Positions 27,036 to 37,317 of a DNA stretch of 64,000 nucleotides are shown here, piece by piece. The notes beneath the pieces were generated by a model. That model made no database searches, was not told the origin of the DNA, and worked only from the letters and a program-made list of their open reading frames with translations. This stretch comes from Coprobacter tertius (lineage in GTDB: Bacteria; Bacteroidota; Bacteroidia; Bacteroidales; Coprobacteraceae), in contig NZ_JANDHW010000007.1 of NCBI RefSeq assembly GCF_024330105.1, forward strand, positions 1 to 64,000. Reading direction: 5' to 3'. The translations under genes and the position numbers were made by a program. Numbering within the stretch: position 1 is the first letter of the stretch; the number at the start of each line of letters is the position of its first letter.

Positions 27036-28802
27036 TCATTTTTTCAATGTAAAAAGAAACTCGAGGCCCCCATCAAGCTTGTTTTTAGCCAATATTTCTC
27101 CTTTATGAAAAATGACTGCATTTTTTACAATAGCTAATCCAAGCCCTGTACCTCCCAACTTACGCGAACGACCTTTATCAACACGATAAAAACGTTCGAA
27201 TAATCGATTCAGATGCTCCTCCGATACACCTGGACCATTATCAGAGAAAGAAAAATAATAGTAATTGGCATCCTGCAAATAACAATTGATCGAAACCTGA
27301 GTATTCTCTCCAGCATAAGCAATTGTATTATCGGTAAGATTGCGAAATATCGAATACAACAAAGAATGATTTCCATTGATAATTGCATTTTCAGGGACAG
27401 ATATTTCTACCCTCATATGCTTTTCTTCTAATTGTACAATCGTATCATTAATTACTTCATTAATTATGAGTCCGAGATCGATACTTTCCATATCAAAAAG
27501 ATCATTCGACTCATCGATCCGGTTCAAAATAGAAATATCCTGAAGAAGACCGGTTAACCTGATTGTTTGGGCGTAACAACGTTCTAGGAAAATTACTCTT
27601 TTTTCATTACTCAAAGATGGATTGGATATAATAGTTTCCATATATCCCTGTATACTACTAACCGGAGTTTTTAATTCATGAGCAATATTTTGTGTAAGTT
27701 GTTTTTTCAAACGACTTTCTTCTTCTTGTTGTGTTATATTATTCAAAGATATTTCAAAAGTTCTGTCTTGAAAAATTATACATTCTATAAGAAACGATTT
27801 ACCGTTTTTTGTAACGGTCATCGAGTCTGAAATATACTCTTCGGTTTTATTGGCTCTCCAAAGATTATTATCGATAAATACAGTAATTTTTTTAAATTCG
27901 GAAAGAGAGAAAACATCATCTGTCGATGTCAACTGATCATCGGAAATAAGATTTACATATTGTATAAAAAGATTATTGGCTATAATCGCTTTTTTATCTG
28001 TAGAAAAAACAGCAAGACCTTCTTTTGAAAATTGAAGGTGAGTAATCAGCTTTTCCTTCTCTATGGACAATTCATTTTTAGTCGCTCTTAAATTTTTATA
28101 TATCCTAATTATATTATGAGTAATATCCCCTATATCATTTTTAGCGACTTTTACATGTAAGTCTACAGGTTGATCTTGTTCTGCTTTTTGAGAAAACTCC
28201 TGCAAAATAGAAATTGACCGACTCAATTTATTACAAAAATAATAAAGCAAAAGAATTACTAAAATAGAGATAGCGAATAAAAAATAAGTGAATTTATTAT
28301 CAGCCTTTAACATGCTCATTGTCGATACATCGAATGGGAGGGAAGACCGTACAATAATATCTCCATATCGCCTTGTTGAATAAAAGAAATCTTTACCCAA
28401 TGTGGCCGATTCTCTTTGGGCATATCCTAATCCGTTTTGTAAAGCCTCCATTACTTCAGGACGAGTCGAATGACTGGGCAATGGTATCGAATCGTTATGG
28501 CCACTATCGGTAAGGACTTTACCATTAGTAGTCATAATGGTTACGCGTAAATTTTTATCAGTTATTCCCTTAATAATCGAATCCAGGCGTGCTTCTGTCA
28601 TTTTAGATGAAGAATATTCCCTATAAATTAGATTATTGTAATCTTGGAGGATGGAGTTAAGCATCTCTTTTTTGGATTCTCGTTCGAGATTGAATTGAAA
28701 AAAGAAAATAACCAATACGAATAGTACAAATAATGAAGCGATCGAAATGAACAGCTCTTTATAAAAAGGTAATTTATAGTTAGTTTTATCAGAATTTCCC
28801 AT
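27036..28802 (-). CDS. membrane sensor histidine kinase (PhoR-like)
   Basis: 588 residues. Two membrane helices (about 17-36 and 176-196) bound a periplasmic sensor domain of about 140 residues. A HAMP-like linker, then a PAS-like region (GLAVFSTDKKAIIANN), HisKA with NIAHELKTPVSS (phospho-acceptor His near 375), and HATPase_c with NLTDNTIAYA, FSDNGPGVSEEHL, RFYRVDKGRSRKLGGTGLGL follow. The kinase passes phosphate to the regulator encoded 23 nt upstream. The order of genes and domain layout resemble PhoR/RprX-type kinases, but the signal is unknown. Confidence 0.93.
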   Translation of the reverse strand: MGNSDKTNYKLPFYKELFISIASLFVLFVLVIFFFQFNLERESKKEMLNSILQDYNNLIYREYSSSKMTEARLDSIIKGITDKNLRVTIMTTNGKVLTDSGHNDSIPLPSHSTRPEVMEALQNGLGYAQRESATLGKDFFYSTRRYGDIIVRSSLPFDVSTMSMLKADNKFTYFLFAISILVILLLYYFCNKLSRSISILQEFSQKAEQDQPVDLHVKVAKNDIGDITHNIIRIYKNLRATKNELSIEKEKLITHLQFSKEGLAVFSTDKKAIIANNLFIQYVNLISDDQLTSTDDVFSLSEFKKITVFIDNNLWRANKTEEYISDSMTVTKNGKSFLIECIIFQDRTFEISLNNITQQEEESRLKKQLTQNIAHELKTPVSSIQGYMETIISNPSLSNEKRVIFLERCYAQTIRLTGLLQDISILNRIDESNDLFDMESIDLGLIINEVINDTIVQLEEKHMRVEISVPENAIINGNHSLLYSIFRNLTDNTIAYAGENTQVSINCYLQDANYYYFSFSDNGPGVSEEHLNRLFERFYRVDKGRSRKLGGTGLGLAIVKNAVIFHKGEILAKNKLDGGLEFLFTLKK

Positions 28803-28825
28803 CCTCCTTCATATTAATATACCGC

Positions 28826-29518
28826 TTATGCTATCTCAAAACAGTATCCATATCCTAAACGTGTTACAATATTTTTTCCGTATTTACCGATTTTCTTTCT
28901 TAGGCGAGTAATATTCACATCTATTGTACGGTCCAATACATATACTTCATCACTCCAAACCCTGCTTAAAATTTCTTCTCGGGAAAAAACATGACCCTGA
29001 TGTTCGAGTAACAATTTAAGTATTTCAAATTCTTTCTTGGTAAGAGTTATTTCTTCATTATCGATAGTAACTTTTTTCTTTGGGAGATCGATTTTTAATG
29101 TTTCGAACAGAAGCAATTCCGGCTCTACATCACTTTGTTTGACAGCCGTACGGCGTATTACAGCTTTAACTCTTGCTATCACTTCCCTAATTGAAAAAGG
29201 CTTGGAGATATAATCGTCCGCACCCAAATTAAAACCGGTAAGACGGTCATTTTCAGCATCTTTTGCTGTAAGAAAAATAATGGGAATTTTAGCTTTAGCT
29301 TCGTCTTTCCTGATTAGGTTAGCCATTTTAAAACCGCTTATTTCACCCATCATCACATCAAGCATTAACAACTGATATATCGACAAATCTTTTTTTAAAG
29401 CTTCTTCAGCAGAATTTGCCGTATCTACTTCAAATCCTTCAATCTCGAGATTAAATTTTAGTATTTCGCATAAGTCTTCTTCGTCGTCAACTACAAGAAT
29501 ACGAGCATTTGTTGTCAT
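28826..29518 (-). CDS. OmpR/PhoB-type response regulator
   Basis: 230 residues. Receiver domain with acidic pair Asp11/Asp12, phospho-acceptor Asp54 (MLDVMMGE), Thr in FLTAKD and Lys in YISKPFS, then a winged-helix DNA-binding domain (about 130-228) with LTKKEFEILKLLLEHQGHVFSREEIL and YVLDRTIDVNITRLRKKIG. Together with the kinase it forms a two-component system. A -7 box lies at 29586. Targets are not seen in the window; the divergent lepA is a housekeeping gene. Confidence 0.94.
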   Translation of the reverse strand: MTTNARILVVDDEEDLCEILKFNLEIEGFEVDTANSAEEALKKDLSIYQLLMLDVMMGEISGFKMANLIRKDEAKAKIPIIFLTAKDAENDRLTGFNLGADDYISKPFSIREVIARVKAVIRRTAVKQSDVEPELLLFETLKIDLPKKKVTIDNEEITLTKKEFEILKLLLEHQGHVFSREEILSRVWSDEVYVLDRTIDVNITRLRKKIGKYGKNIVTRLGYGYCFEIA

Positions 29519-29585
29519 AGCTTTTATTTTTTAATACAATGCGAAGTTCTTATTTATTTATTTCAATCTTATGAAACAAGTATTA

Positions 29586-29593
29586 CAAATATA
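29586..29593 (-). promoter_or_regulatory. -7 box of the two-component operon
   Basis: Minus-strand TATATTTG, 67 nt before the regulator ATG. The nearest TTG is 25 nt upstream, longer than usual. Confidence 0.4.
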
Positions 29594-29721
29594 TTTCATT
29601 TTTTGTTATATATCATTACAATAAACAATTTATATCGCAATTCCTGCAAACGATAATCCGGTCGGCTTCGTTATTTGTTTGTAAACGTATTAATCCCCAT
29701 TTTTAAGAACCAAAAAAGTGT

Positions 29722-29729
29722 TATATTTG
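29722..29729 (+). promoter_or_regulatory. -7 box of lepA
   Basis: TATATTTG, 24 nt before the lepA ATG at 29754. No clear TTG at -33. Confidence 0.5.
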
Positions 29730-29753
29730 CATTTGAAAAAGAAAAAACAATAA

Positions 29754-31541
29754 ATGAAGAATATACGCAACTTTTGTATAATCGCACACATCGATCATGG
29801 TAAAAGTACCTTGGCAGATCGCTTACTCGAATTTACAAATACTGTCGCAGGAAAAGATTTGCAAGATCAAGTATTAGATAATATGGATCTGGAAAGGGAA
29901 AGGGGGATAACAATAAAAAGTCATGCGATACAGATGGAATATATATATAACAATGAAAAATATATTCTGAATCTGATCGATACCCCGGGGCATGTCGATT
30001 TTTCATATGAAGTATCGCGTTCAATTGCAGCCTGTGAAGGAGCTCTTCTTATCGTAGATGCTTCACAGGGAATACAGGCTCAAACAATTTCCAATCTGTA
30101 CATGGCTATCGAGAATGATCTGGAGATCATTCCGGTTGTTAATAAGGTTGATCTTCCGAGTGCTATGCCCGATGAAGTAGAAGACCAGATTATAGAACTT
30201 ATCGGATGCAAGCGAGAAGATATTATACGAGCCAGCGGAAAAACCGGTGAAGGTGTGGAATCTATTCTTAATGCAATCATCGAAAGGATAAAACCTCCTA
30301 TGGGTGATCCTGAAGCTCCGCTGCAAGCCCTAATTTTCGACTCCGTATTTAATTCTTTTCGTGGTATTATCGCTTATTTCAAAATCGCCAACGGAACAAT
30401 ACGAAAAGGTGATAAAGTAAAGTTTGTCGCAACGGGGAAAGAATACGAGGCCGATGAAATTGGCGTTTTAAAACTCGACATGTCTCCGAGAGAAAAATTG
30501 CAAACGGGTGATGTAGGCTATATTATTTCGGGTATAAAAACATCTCGTGAGGTAAAAGTCGGGGATACGATAACACATGTAGCACGTCCCTGTACAAAAG
30601 CCATTGAGGGATTTGAAGAAGTTAAACCAATGGTTTTTGCCGGTGTTTATCCGATCGAAAGCGAAGATTTTGAAAATCTGAGAGCTTCTCTGGAAAAACT
30701 TCAACTGAATGATGCATCTTTGACATTTCAACCGGAATCATCCGTGGCACTCGGGTTCGGATTCCGATGCGGTTTTTTGGGCCTTTTGCATATGGAAATT
30801 ATCCAAGAAAGGCTCGATAGAGAATTTAATATGGATGTAATCACGACTGTTCCGAATGTTTCATACAGAATATTCGATAAAAAAGGAGGAATGACCGAAG
30901 TCCATAATCCTTCGGGATTACCCGATCCTACACTAATCGAACATATTGAAGAACCTTATATACGGGCTTCCGTTATTACTAATACCGATTTTATCGGCCC
31001 TATAATGACTTTATGTTTGGGGAAAAGAGGAGAACTCGTTAAACAAGAATATATATCGGGAAATCGCGTAGAACTTATATACGACCTTCCTTTAGGGGAG
31101 ATTGTAATAGACTTTTATGATAAACTAAAAAGTATATCTAAAGGTTATGCTTCATTCGACTATCATATTCATGATTTTCGTCCGTCGAAATTGGTAAAAC
31201 TCGATATACTGCTTAACGGAGAACCGGTAGATGCTCTTTCGACACTAACACATTTCGATAATGCGGTAACATTCGGGCGTAGGATGTGTGAAAAGCTTAA
31301 AGAACTTATTCCCAGACAACAATTTGATATTGCCATACAAGCTGCAATCGGGTCGAAAATTATTGCTCGGGAAACAATTAAAGCCGTAAGAAAAGATGTA
31401 ACTGCCAAATGTTACGGAGGGGATATCAGTCGAAAACGTAAATTATTAGAAAAACAGAAAAAAGGTAAAAAACGAATGAAGCAAATCGGATCGGTAGAGG
31501 TACCTCAAAAAGCATTTTTAGCTGTACTTAAATTAGATTGA
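29754..31541 (+). CDS. lepA: elongation factor 4 (LepA)
   Basis: A 595-residue translational GTPase that promotes back-translocation or biogenesis of ribosomes. GTPase motifs: [16 protein letters not shown] near residue 10, [25 protein letters not shown], and NKVDLPSA. The EF-G-like domains II, III and V follow, with the LepA-specific C-terminal domain ([18 protein letters not shown] near 565-582). Length fits exactly. Gene position next to nhaA, across a 20-bp stem hairpin, has no obvious functional meaning. Confidence 0.97.
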   Translation: MKNIRNFCIIAHIDHGKSTLADRLLEFTNTVAGKDLQDQVLDNMDLERERGITIKSHAIQMEYIYNNEKYILNLIDTPGHVDFSYEVSRSIAACEGALLIVDASQGIQAQTISNLYMAIENDLEIIPVVNKVDLPSAMPDEVEDQIIELIGCKREDIIRASGKTGEGVESILNAIIERIKPPMGDPEAPLQALIFDSVFNSFRGIIAYFKIANGTIRKGDKVKFVATGKEYEADEIGVLKLDMSPREKLQTGDVGYIISGIKTSREVKVGDTITHVARPCTKAIEGFEEVKPMVFAGVYPIESEDFENLRASLEKLQLNDASLTFQPESSVALGFGFRCGFLGLLHMEIIQERLDREFNMDVITTVPNVSYRIFDKKGGMTEVHNPSGLPDPTLIEHIEEPYIRASVITNTDFIGPIMTLCLGKRGELVKQEYISGNRVELIYDLPLGEIVIDFYDKLKSISKGYASFDYHIHDFRPSKLVKLDILLNGEPVDALSTLTHFDNAVTFGRRMCEKLKELIPRQQFDIAIQAAIGSKIIARETIKAVRKDVTAKCYGGDISRKRKLLEKQKKGKKRMKQIGSVEVPQKAFLAVLKLD

Positions 31542-31550
31542 TAATATATA

Positions 31551-31614
31551 AACAACAAACGACCCTTTATTTGCACATATAAAAGATTTCAAACATAAAG
31601 GGCCGTTTGTTGTT
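31551..31614. terminator. long inverted repeat after lepA
   Basis: 20-bp arms (31551-31570 and 31595-31614) with one mismatch, 24-nt loop, directly after lepA. No T-run on the plus side, so it may work as an RNA-stabilising hairpin or a weak terminator. Confidence 0.55.
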
Positions 31615-31643
31615 CTAATAAAAATATGTATACTCAATAAAAG

Positions 31644-33002
31644 ATGAAAGATACTATTTTTGCATTACGAAAATCGTTACAAAATTATGCAAACGGAGGC
31701 TATGTATTAATCGCAGTCACGGCTTTAGCCCTGATTATGGCTAATTCTCCGTTAAATACATTTTATTTTTCTTGGTGGAATTATCCAATCTCATTACAGA
31801 TCGGGAATTTTAATCTTTTCAGCCATCATGGCGAATCTATGTCGCTAATGCAATTCATTAATGATGCTCTTATGGCTATTTTCTTTTTTTCAGTCGGCCT
31901 CGAAATAAAAAGAGAAGTTTTAGTCGGAGAACTTTCTTCTATAAAGAAAGCTCTTTTGCCGGTCATAGCAGCAATCGGAGGTATTATATTGCCTATATTG
32001 ATATTTCGTTTTATAGCGACCGGAGAAGCCGAATTACGAGGCAGTGCTATTCCCATGGCTACGGATATTGCCTTTTCATTGGGGATATTAAGTATGTTGG
32101 GAAAACGAGTACCTATCGGATTGAAAATATTTTTGGCAACATTAGCGGTAGTAGACGATATAGGAGGAATTCTTGCAATTGCATTGTTTTATTCCGATAG
32201 TATAACTTTCACCTATCTGTTATATGCTGCTGGACTTTTAATAATAATGGGGTTAGGAGGTTATGTTCTCAGAATTAATAGCAAAATGTTCTATATTCTC
32301 ATCGGAATAGCTGTTTGGTTCCTTTTTTTGAATTCTGGAATACATCCGACAATAGCCGGTGTATTGGTCGCATTCTGTATTCCTGCCCATCCACGTATCC
32401 CTACGGCCCGATTTATCGAAAAAATAAGAGAAGAAATTGCTAAATTCCCTGTAAACGAGACTCAAGTTAAAGGCCAAACCAACATTTTATCAAAAGAACA
32501 ATTGAATATGCTAAAATGTGTCGAATCCGCTTCAGATAAAGTAATAAGTCCTCTTCAAGACCTCGAAGATACATTACATCCTATTGTTAATTACCTGGTA
32601 ATTCCTCTATTCGCATTTGCAAATGCTGGAATTGCATTACAAAGTTTACAAATGAATGATATATTTCACGGAGTGAGTCTGGCTGTATTTTTAGGTTTAG
32701 TAATCGGTAAGTTTATTGGGATTTTCCTATTTTCATATGTGGCTGTAAAATTAAAAATTGTTGCAATGCCGAAAGGTACTACCTGGAAAATGATTGCCGG
32801 TATATCAGCCTTGGGGGGTATCGGATTTACAGTATCCATGTTTATTGCAAATTTATCTTATGGAAATATGGAAAGTATAGGCGATACGTTATTGAATCAA
32901 TCAAAAATCGGTATTCTTTTGGGATCTTTATTGTCAGGAATAGTAGGATATATATTGCTTAATTTATTTTTGCCAAAACATATACCTGAAGAAGAATTGT
33001 AA
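31644..33002 (+). CDS. nhaA: Na+/H+ antiporter NhaA
   Basis: A 452-residue inner-membrane antiporter. Conserved segments: MQFINDALMAIFFFSVGLEIKREVLVGEL near the N-terminus, IPMATDIAFSLGILSMLGKR, LATLAVVDDIGGILAIALFYS with the acidic pair (Asp-Asp) that exchanges protons for Na+, then IHPTIAGVLVAF and LSALGGIGFTVSMFI near the end. It has about 12 helices. It exports Na+ in exchange for protons at alkaline pH. A hydrophilic insert near residues 250-310 (FIEKIREEIAKFP to DTLHPIVN) makes it slightly longer than the E. coli protein. A terminator follows. Confidence 0.95.
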   Translation: MKDTIFALRKSLQNYANGGYVLIAVTALALIMANSPLNTFYFSWWNYPISLQIGNFNLFSHHGESMSLMQFINDALMAIFFFSVGLEIKREVLVGELSSIKKALLPVIAAIGGIILPILIFRFIATGEAELRGSAIPMATDIAFSLGILSMLGKRVPIGLKIFLATLAVVDDIGGILAIALFYSDSITFTYLLYAAGLLIIMGLGGYVLRINSKMFYILIGIAVWFLFLNSGIHPTIAGVLVAFCIPAHPRIPTARFIEKIREEIAKFPVNETQVKGQTNILSKEQLNMLKCVESASDKVISPLQDLEDTLHPIVNYLVIPLFAFANAGIALQSLQMNDIFHGVSLAVFLGLVIGKFIGIFLFSYVAVKLKIVAMPKGTTWKMIAGISALGGIGFTVSMFIANLSYGNMESIGDTLLNQSKIGILLGSLLSGIVGYILLNLFLPKHIPEEEL

Positions 33003-33013
33003 GATATACATAC

Positions 33014-33048
33014 AAAAATATCTCTGAAAATTATTCAGGGATATTTTT
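33014..33048. terminator. bidirectional terminator between nhaA and asnB
   Basis: AAAAATATCTCTGAA (33014-33028) pairs with TTCAGGGATATTTTT (33034-33048) with one wobble; A/T runs on both flanks suit convergent genes. Confidence 0.7.
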
Positions 33049-33059
33049 TATAGTAGAAA

Positions 33060-34724
33060 TCAATAACCGTGATTATGTATATTTTTTACTGCACGACCTG
33101 AAGGATCATTCATATTCTGAAATGAAGCATCCCAAGCTAAAGCTTCTGCCGTACTACAAGCAACAGAAGGAATTGACGGTACTGTTTTTGCCGCGGTACG
33201 AGAGGGGAAAAGTTCTTCGAAAATAGTACGATAGTAATATTCTTCTTTATTCATGGGCGGATTTACCGGAAATCGTTCTGGGGCACGAGACATTTGTTCG
33301 TCGCTCACTTTTTCCGAAGTAATTCTTTTCAAGGTATCTATCCAACCATAACCTACACCATCAGAAAATTGCTCTTTCTGTCTCCAGGCAATACTTTCGG
33401 GCACCATATCTTCAAAAGCTTTTCTCAATACCCATTTTTCTATTTTCCCATTTTTCGACATTTTGGTATCAGGATTCATTCTCATTGCCACATCGATAAA
33501 TTTTTTTTCAAGAAATGGGACACGTCCTTCAACTCCCCAAGCTGCCAATGATTTATTTGCACGCAAACAATCATAAAGATATAATTTACTTAATTTTCTA
33601 ACGGTTTCTTCATGAAAAGCTTTAGCATCAGGAGCTTTATGAAAATAAAGATATCCTCCGAATATCTCATCGGCACCTTCACCCGATAAAACCATTTTTA
33701 TACCCATTGATTTTATAACACGTGCCAACAGATACATAGGGGTAGATGCCCGAACGGTAGTAACGTCATAGGTTTCTATATAATAAATAACATCACGCAA
33801 AGCATCGAGGCCTTCTTGTATTGTATAATTTATTTCATGATGTACTGTACCGATATAATCAGCGACTTTTCGTGCAGCTATAAGATCAGGGGCACCTTTT
33901 AAACCTACGGCAAATGAATGTAATTGAGGCCACCATGCATCTTTCTGACCATCCGATTCAACTCTTTTGGCAGAATATTTTTTAGCAATTGCCGAAATAA
34001 TAGAAGAATCCAGCCCACCCGAAAGTAGTACCCCGTACGGCACGTCTGACATAAGCTGTTGTTTTACCGCTTCTTCCAAAGCATTTTTCAATTCGGATAT
34101 ATCGGCTTTATTATCTTTTACACTATCGTATTTTTCCCAATCTCTTCTATACCAGCGTACAAGGCCAGGTGCTTTACTATACCAGTAATGTCCGGGCAAG
34201 AAAGGTTCGATGTGTGAGCATATTCCCTCCAAAGCCTTTAATTCGGATGCAATATAGAATTGGCCTTTATTATCCCGTCCCATATAAAGAGAAATAACCC
34301 CAATCGGATCTCGTGCAATAAAATAAGCATCATTTTCTTCATCATATAGTGCAAACGCGAAAATACCGTCTATATCTTCCAAGAAATCAATTCCTTTTTC
34401 TTTATATAAAGCTAGAATAACTTCACAATCAGATCCTGTAAGAAACTCATATTTCAATCCCAACCGTGCACGTATGTCTCTGTGGTTATATATCTCACCA
34501 TTAACAGACAGAATGAGCTTCCCGTCTTTACTCTTTAACGGCTGACCTCCCGATTCGGGATCTACAATAGATAATCTTTCATGTGCAAGTATCGCTCTAT
34601 TTCCACAATAAATTCCCGACCAATCTGGTCCGCGATGTCTTATTTTTTTAGACATTTTTAATACTTGTTCCCTTAAATCATCCGATTTTACTTTTAAATC
34701 AAATACACCTACAATTCCACACAT
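33060..34724 (-). CDS. asnB: asparagine synthase B (glutamine-hydrolysing)
   Basis: 554 residues. Cys2 (MCGIVGVF) is the glutaminase nucleophile after Met removal, followed by RHRGPDWSG. The synthetase domain has GVLLSGGLDSSIISAIAKK (ATP pyrophosphate loop near 230) and LSGEGADEIFGGYLYF. It converts aspartate, glutamine and ATP to asparagine. Length and motifs match E. coli AsnB rather than actinobacterial types. It has a -7 box of its own, TATCTTTG at 34759. It is transcribed convergently with nhaA. Confidence 0.96.
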   Translation of the reverse strand: MCGIVGVFDLKVKSDDLREQVLKMSKKIRHRGPDWSGIYCGNRAILAHERLSIVDPESGGQPLKSKDGKLILSVNGEIYNHRDIRARLGLKYEFLTGSDCEVILALYKEKGIDFLEDIDGIFAFALYDEENDAYFIARDPIGVISLYMGRDNKGQFYIASELKALEGICSHIEPFLPGHYWYSKAPGLVRWYRRDWEKYDSVKDNKADISELKNALEEAVKQQLMSDVPYGVLLSGGLDSSIISAIAKKYSAKRVESDGQKDAWWPQLHSFAVGLKGAPDLIAARKVADYIGTVHHEINYTIQEGLDALRDVIYYIETYDVTTVRASTPMYLLARVIKSMGIKMVLSGEGADEIFGGYLYFHKAPDAKAFHEETVRKLSKLYLYDCLRANKSLAAWGVEGRVPFLEKKFIDVAMRMNPDTKMSKNGKIEKWVLRKAFEDMVPESIAWRQKEQFSDGVGYGWIDTLKRITSEKVSDEQMSRAPERFPVNPPMNKEEYYYRTIFEELFPSRTAAKTVPSIPSVACSTAEALAWDASFQNMNDPSGRAVKNIHNHGY

Positions 34725-34758
34725 ATGCTTTGTATTTTTTAGTGATATTATCTATTTG

Positions 34759-34766
34759 CAAAGATA
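34759..34766 (-). promoter_or_regulatory. -7 box of asnB
   Basis: Minus-strand TATCTTTG, 34 nt before the asnB ATG. Confidence 0.45.
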
Positions 34767-34933
34767 AAAATAAAAATATCATAATGATTAAATATAAGCA
34801 TTTAATAAATCACATTTCTTTATATATTTACAAATATAAATCATATATCTATTTAATACATTATATTAATATTCAAAATGATATTTTTAATATTAAATAG
34901 AAAGAATGATAAAAATATAATAGGTAATCTTGT

Positions 34934-34941
34934 TAACTTTG
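34934..34941 (+). promoter_or_regulatory. -7 box of the TlpA-like lipoprotein gene
   Basis: TAACTTTG, 26 nt before the ATG at 34968; no TTG at the usual distance. The 160 bp between the two divergent -7 boxes is nearly pure A/T and holds nothing else I can see. Confidence 0.4.
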
Positions 34942-34967
34942 TACATAAATCAAAACAATATTGAAAA

Positions 34968-36068
34968 ATGGAAAGGAATAAGATTATATTATTATTAATA
35001 ATACTACTATCTACTGCCTGTAATCACATACCAACATCCTATTCTATATATGGTGAATGTTCGAAATTAAATGGTAAAATGGTTTATATATCAAAAGTAT
35101 CGGAAAAACAACTGATAGATATCGATAGTGTATTAATAGAAAATAATAAATTTATTATAAAAGGGATACAAGATGCACCGGCAGTTTATTATATAAGAGT
35201 AGGGGATGACCATAATTTACATACTCCTTTTGTTCTCGAAAATGGTAATTTATTATTAGATTATAACACTACGCTTACAGTATCGGGTACATTTTTAAAC
35301 GATGTTTTACAGAAATATTTACAATATAAAAAAAATATAGATTATTCGTTGCTTAAGGTAGAAGAAAGATATATGAAATCATTAAAGGACAGTACTATAA
35401 ATCCCTCTTTGGAAAACTTATTGTCTCTTCGCTACGATTCACTAACCGATGTGAGAAAAAAAGAAATAAAAAAAATGATATTAAATAATTCGGATAATGT
35501 AGTAGGTGCATTTATTTTAGGAAGAAATTGTAATATATTTACCAATAACGAACTATCATCGATACTGGATAAGGTTGAACTTATATTCAAAAATGAAGCA
35601 GATATAAAAACTCTACAATCCCGTTTGAAAAATCAGTCGAAAGTTTCGGTAGGACGATATTTCGAGGATTTGGTATTAAAATATCCTAATGGAAAAAAAG
35701 GAAATCTTTCGGATTGCGTTGGGAAAGGAAAATTTCTGATAGTAAATTTTTGGGCGTCATGGTGCCCTGCATGTAATCGGCTGTTTCCTGAATTAAAGCA
35801 ACTATATTATGAAAATAAATATAAAGGTGTAGATATTGTCGGTATATCTCTCGATAGAGATTCTTTATCATGGAGAACATCAATTTCGCAGAATGAACTA
35901 CCTTGGGAACAGTTTTCCGATCCCAAAGGTTGGGATTCAGAAACGGTAGAAAAATATGGAATTTATCGCATTCCGTCTTTCATGATTTTTACTCCTGACG
36001 GAACAATAGCCGCAAGAGACTTATCAATAATAAACTTAAAGGAAAAATTAACCGAATTAATTCAATAA
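34968..36068 (+). CDS. thioredoxin-fold lipoprotein (TlpA/ResA-like with a DUF4369-type N-terminal domain)
   Basis: 366 residues. A lipobox signal peptide ends LLSTAC with Cys18, so the mature protein is membrane-anchored outside the cytoplasm. The N-terminal part (GECSKLNGKMVYISKVSEK, IDSVLIENNKFIIKG) is the DUF4369-like beta-sandwich often fused to thioredoxin domains in Bacteroidetes. The C-terminal thioredoxin fold has WASWCPACNRL (Cys266, Cys269) and a cis-proline region (YRIPSFMIF). Probably a thiol-disulfide reductase. The stop lies 4 bp from that of the convergent permease gene. Confidence 0.9.
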   Translation: MERNKIILLLIILLSTACNHIPTSYSIYGECSKLNGKMVYISKVSEKQLIDIDSVLIENNKFIIKGIQDAPAVYYIRVGDDHNLHTPFVLENGNLLLDYNTTLTVSGTFLNDVLQKYLQYKKNIDYSLLKVEERYMKSLKDSTINPSLENLLSLRYDSLTDVRKKEIKKMILNNSDNVVGAFILGRNCNIFTNNELSSILDKVELIFKNEADIKTLQSRLKNQSKVSVGRYFEDLVLKYPNGKKGNLSDCVGKGKFLIVNFWASWCPACNRLFPELKQLYYENKYKGVDIVGISLDRDSLSWRTSISQNELPWEQFSDPKGWDSETVEKYGIYRIPSFMIFTPDGTIAARDLSIINLKEKLTELIQ

Positions 36069-36072
36069 TATT

Positions 36073-37317
36073 CTATTCATATTTTATAGATTTTGCCGGT
36101 CTAATCAAAGACACAAGATAAGAAGGCCCTATAAGCATTAAAACCGAAATAATCAAAGAGGATATATTCAGTAATAACCAATACCAAAAATTAAATTCAA
36201 TAGGTACTGAAGTAATATAATATACTTCAGGGTCTAATTTGATAATCTTAAAAAAATACTGAACGGCACATAACCCTAATCCGATAACATTCCCCCAAAG
36301 CATACCTTTACCTACCAAAAATACAGCAACATATAAGAAAATTTTTCTTATCGTGATATTATTGGCTCCTAGTGCCTTTAATATTCCGATCATATTGGTA
36401 TGTTCGAGAATAATTATCAATAACCCGGAGATCATTGTAAAACCAGCAACCAATGACATAAGTATAAGAATAACCCATACATTAGTATCTAAAAAATCGA
36501 GCCAACTAAATAATTGAGAGTTCTGTTCTTTAACAGATCTTACATAATAATTTTCACCGTATTTATCAGTTTTATCGATATATTTAAAATACAACGTCTC
36601 AGTCATAAAATTAAGCTGATCAAAATTTTTTAACCGTATTTCTAAACCGCTATACTGATCTTTCTTCCAATTATTTAGTCGCTGTACCTGCTTAATATCA
36701 CCGATAATAAATATCTTATCATAATCGGTATAATAAGTTTGATAAATACCTGTAATCTTAAATTTACGAGCCCTGATGTTATCTTGTACAAAATAACACA
36801 ATATCTGATCACCAACACCGAGATGTAATTTATCTGCAATATTTTTTGAAATAAGTATTTCGTTAGAAATTACAGAATCGTTGATCTGAGGTATAGATTC
36901 AGATACAAGATACTCTTTAAAAAAATCCCAGTTATATTGGCTGTCGACTCCTTTAATTGCTACGCCAAGAAAAGCATCATCGGTCTTTAATATTCCGGGT
37001 TTTGTCGCAAATGGTTCAACATCTTTTATTTCAGGATATAAACATAAAGAGTCTCTCATCTCTTGTGAAATGGCGATAGGATGTGTTTCGTAAGACTGAT
37101 TATTATCAAATGTCGCTATTTGTATGTGAGAACCAAACCCAATTACTTTATTACGAACTTCTTCTTTGAAACCGATAACGATAGCTACAGCCAATATCAT
37201 TACCGCTAAACCTAAAGTTACCCCCGTTATAGCTATACGTATGGCAGGAGGCGAAACCTTACGAGTTTCGTCTTTTTCAAAATGTATTTTACGGGCTATG
37301 AAAAGCTCTAAATTCAT
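36073..37317 (-). CDS. FtsX/LolE-type ABC transporter permease
   Basis: A 414-residue membrane protein with the LolC/E plan: one N-terminal helix (AIRIAITGVTLGLAVMILAVAIVIGFKEE), a periplasmic domain of about 220 residues, then three helices near 280-310, 330-350 and 375-400 in an FtsX domain (MIGILKALGANNITIRKIFL). Members move lipoproteins or act as mechanotransmitters; the ATPase gene is not adjacent. It overlaps the aminotransferase gene by 4 nt (ATGA), so the two are coupled although functionally unrelated by any visible logic. Confidence 0.88.
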   Translation of the reverse strand: MNLELFIARKIHFEKDETRKVSPPAIRIAITGVTLGLAVMILAVAIVIGFKEEVRNKVIGFGSHIQIATFDNNQSYETHPIAISQEMRDSLCLYPEIKDVEPFATKPGILKTDDAFLGVAIKGVDSQYNWDFFKEYLVSESIPQINDSVISNEILISKNIADKLHLGVGDQILCYFVQDNIRARKFKITGIYQTYYTDYDKIFIIGDIKQVQRLNNWKKDQYSGLEIRLKNFDQLNFMTETLYFKYIDKTDKYGENYYVRSVKEQNSQLFSWLDFLDTNVWVILILMSLVAGFTMISGLLIIILEHTNMIGILKALGANNITIRKIFLYVAVFLVGKGMLWGNVIGLGLCAVQYFFKIIKLDPEVYYITSVPIEFNFWYWLLLNISSLIISVLMLIGPSYLVSLIRPAKSIKYE

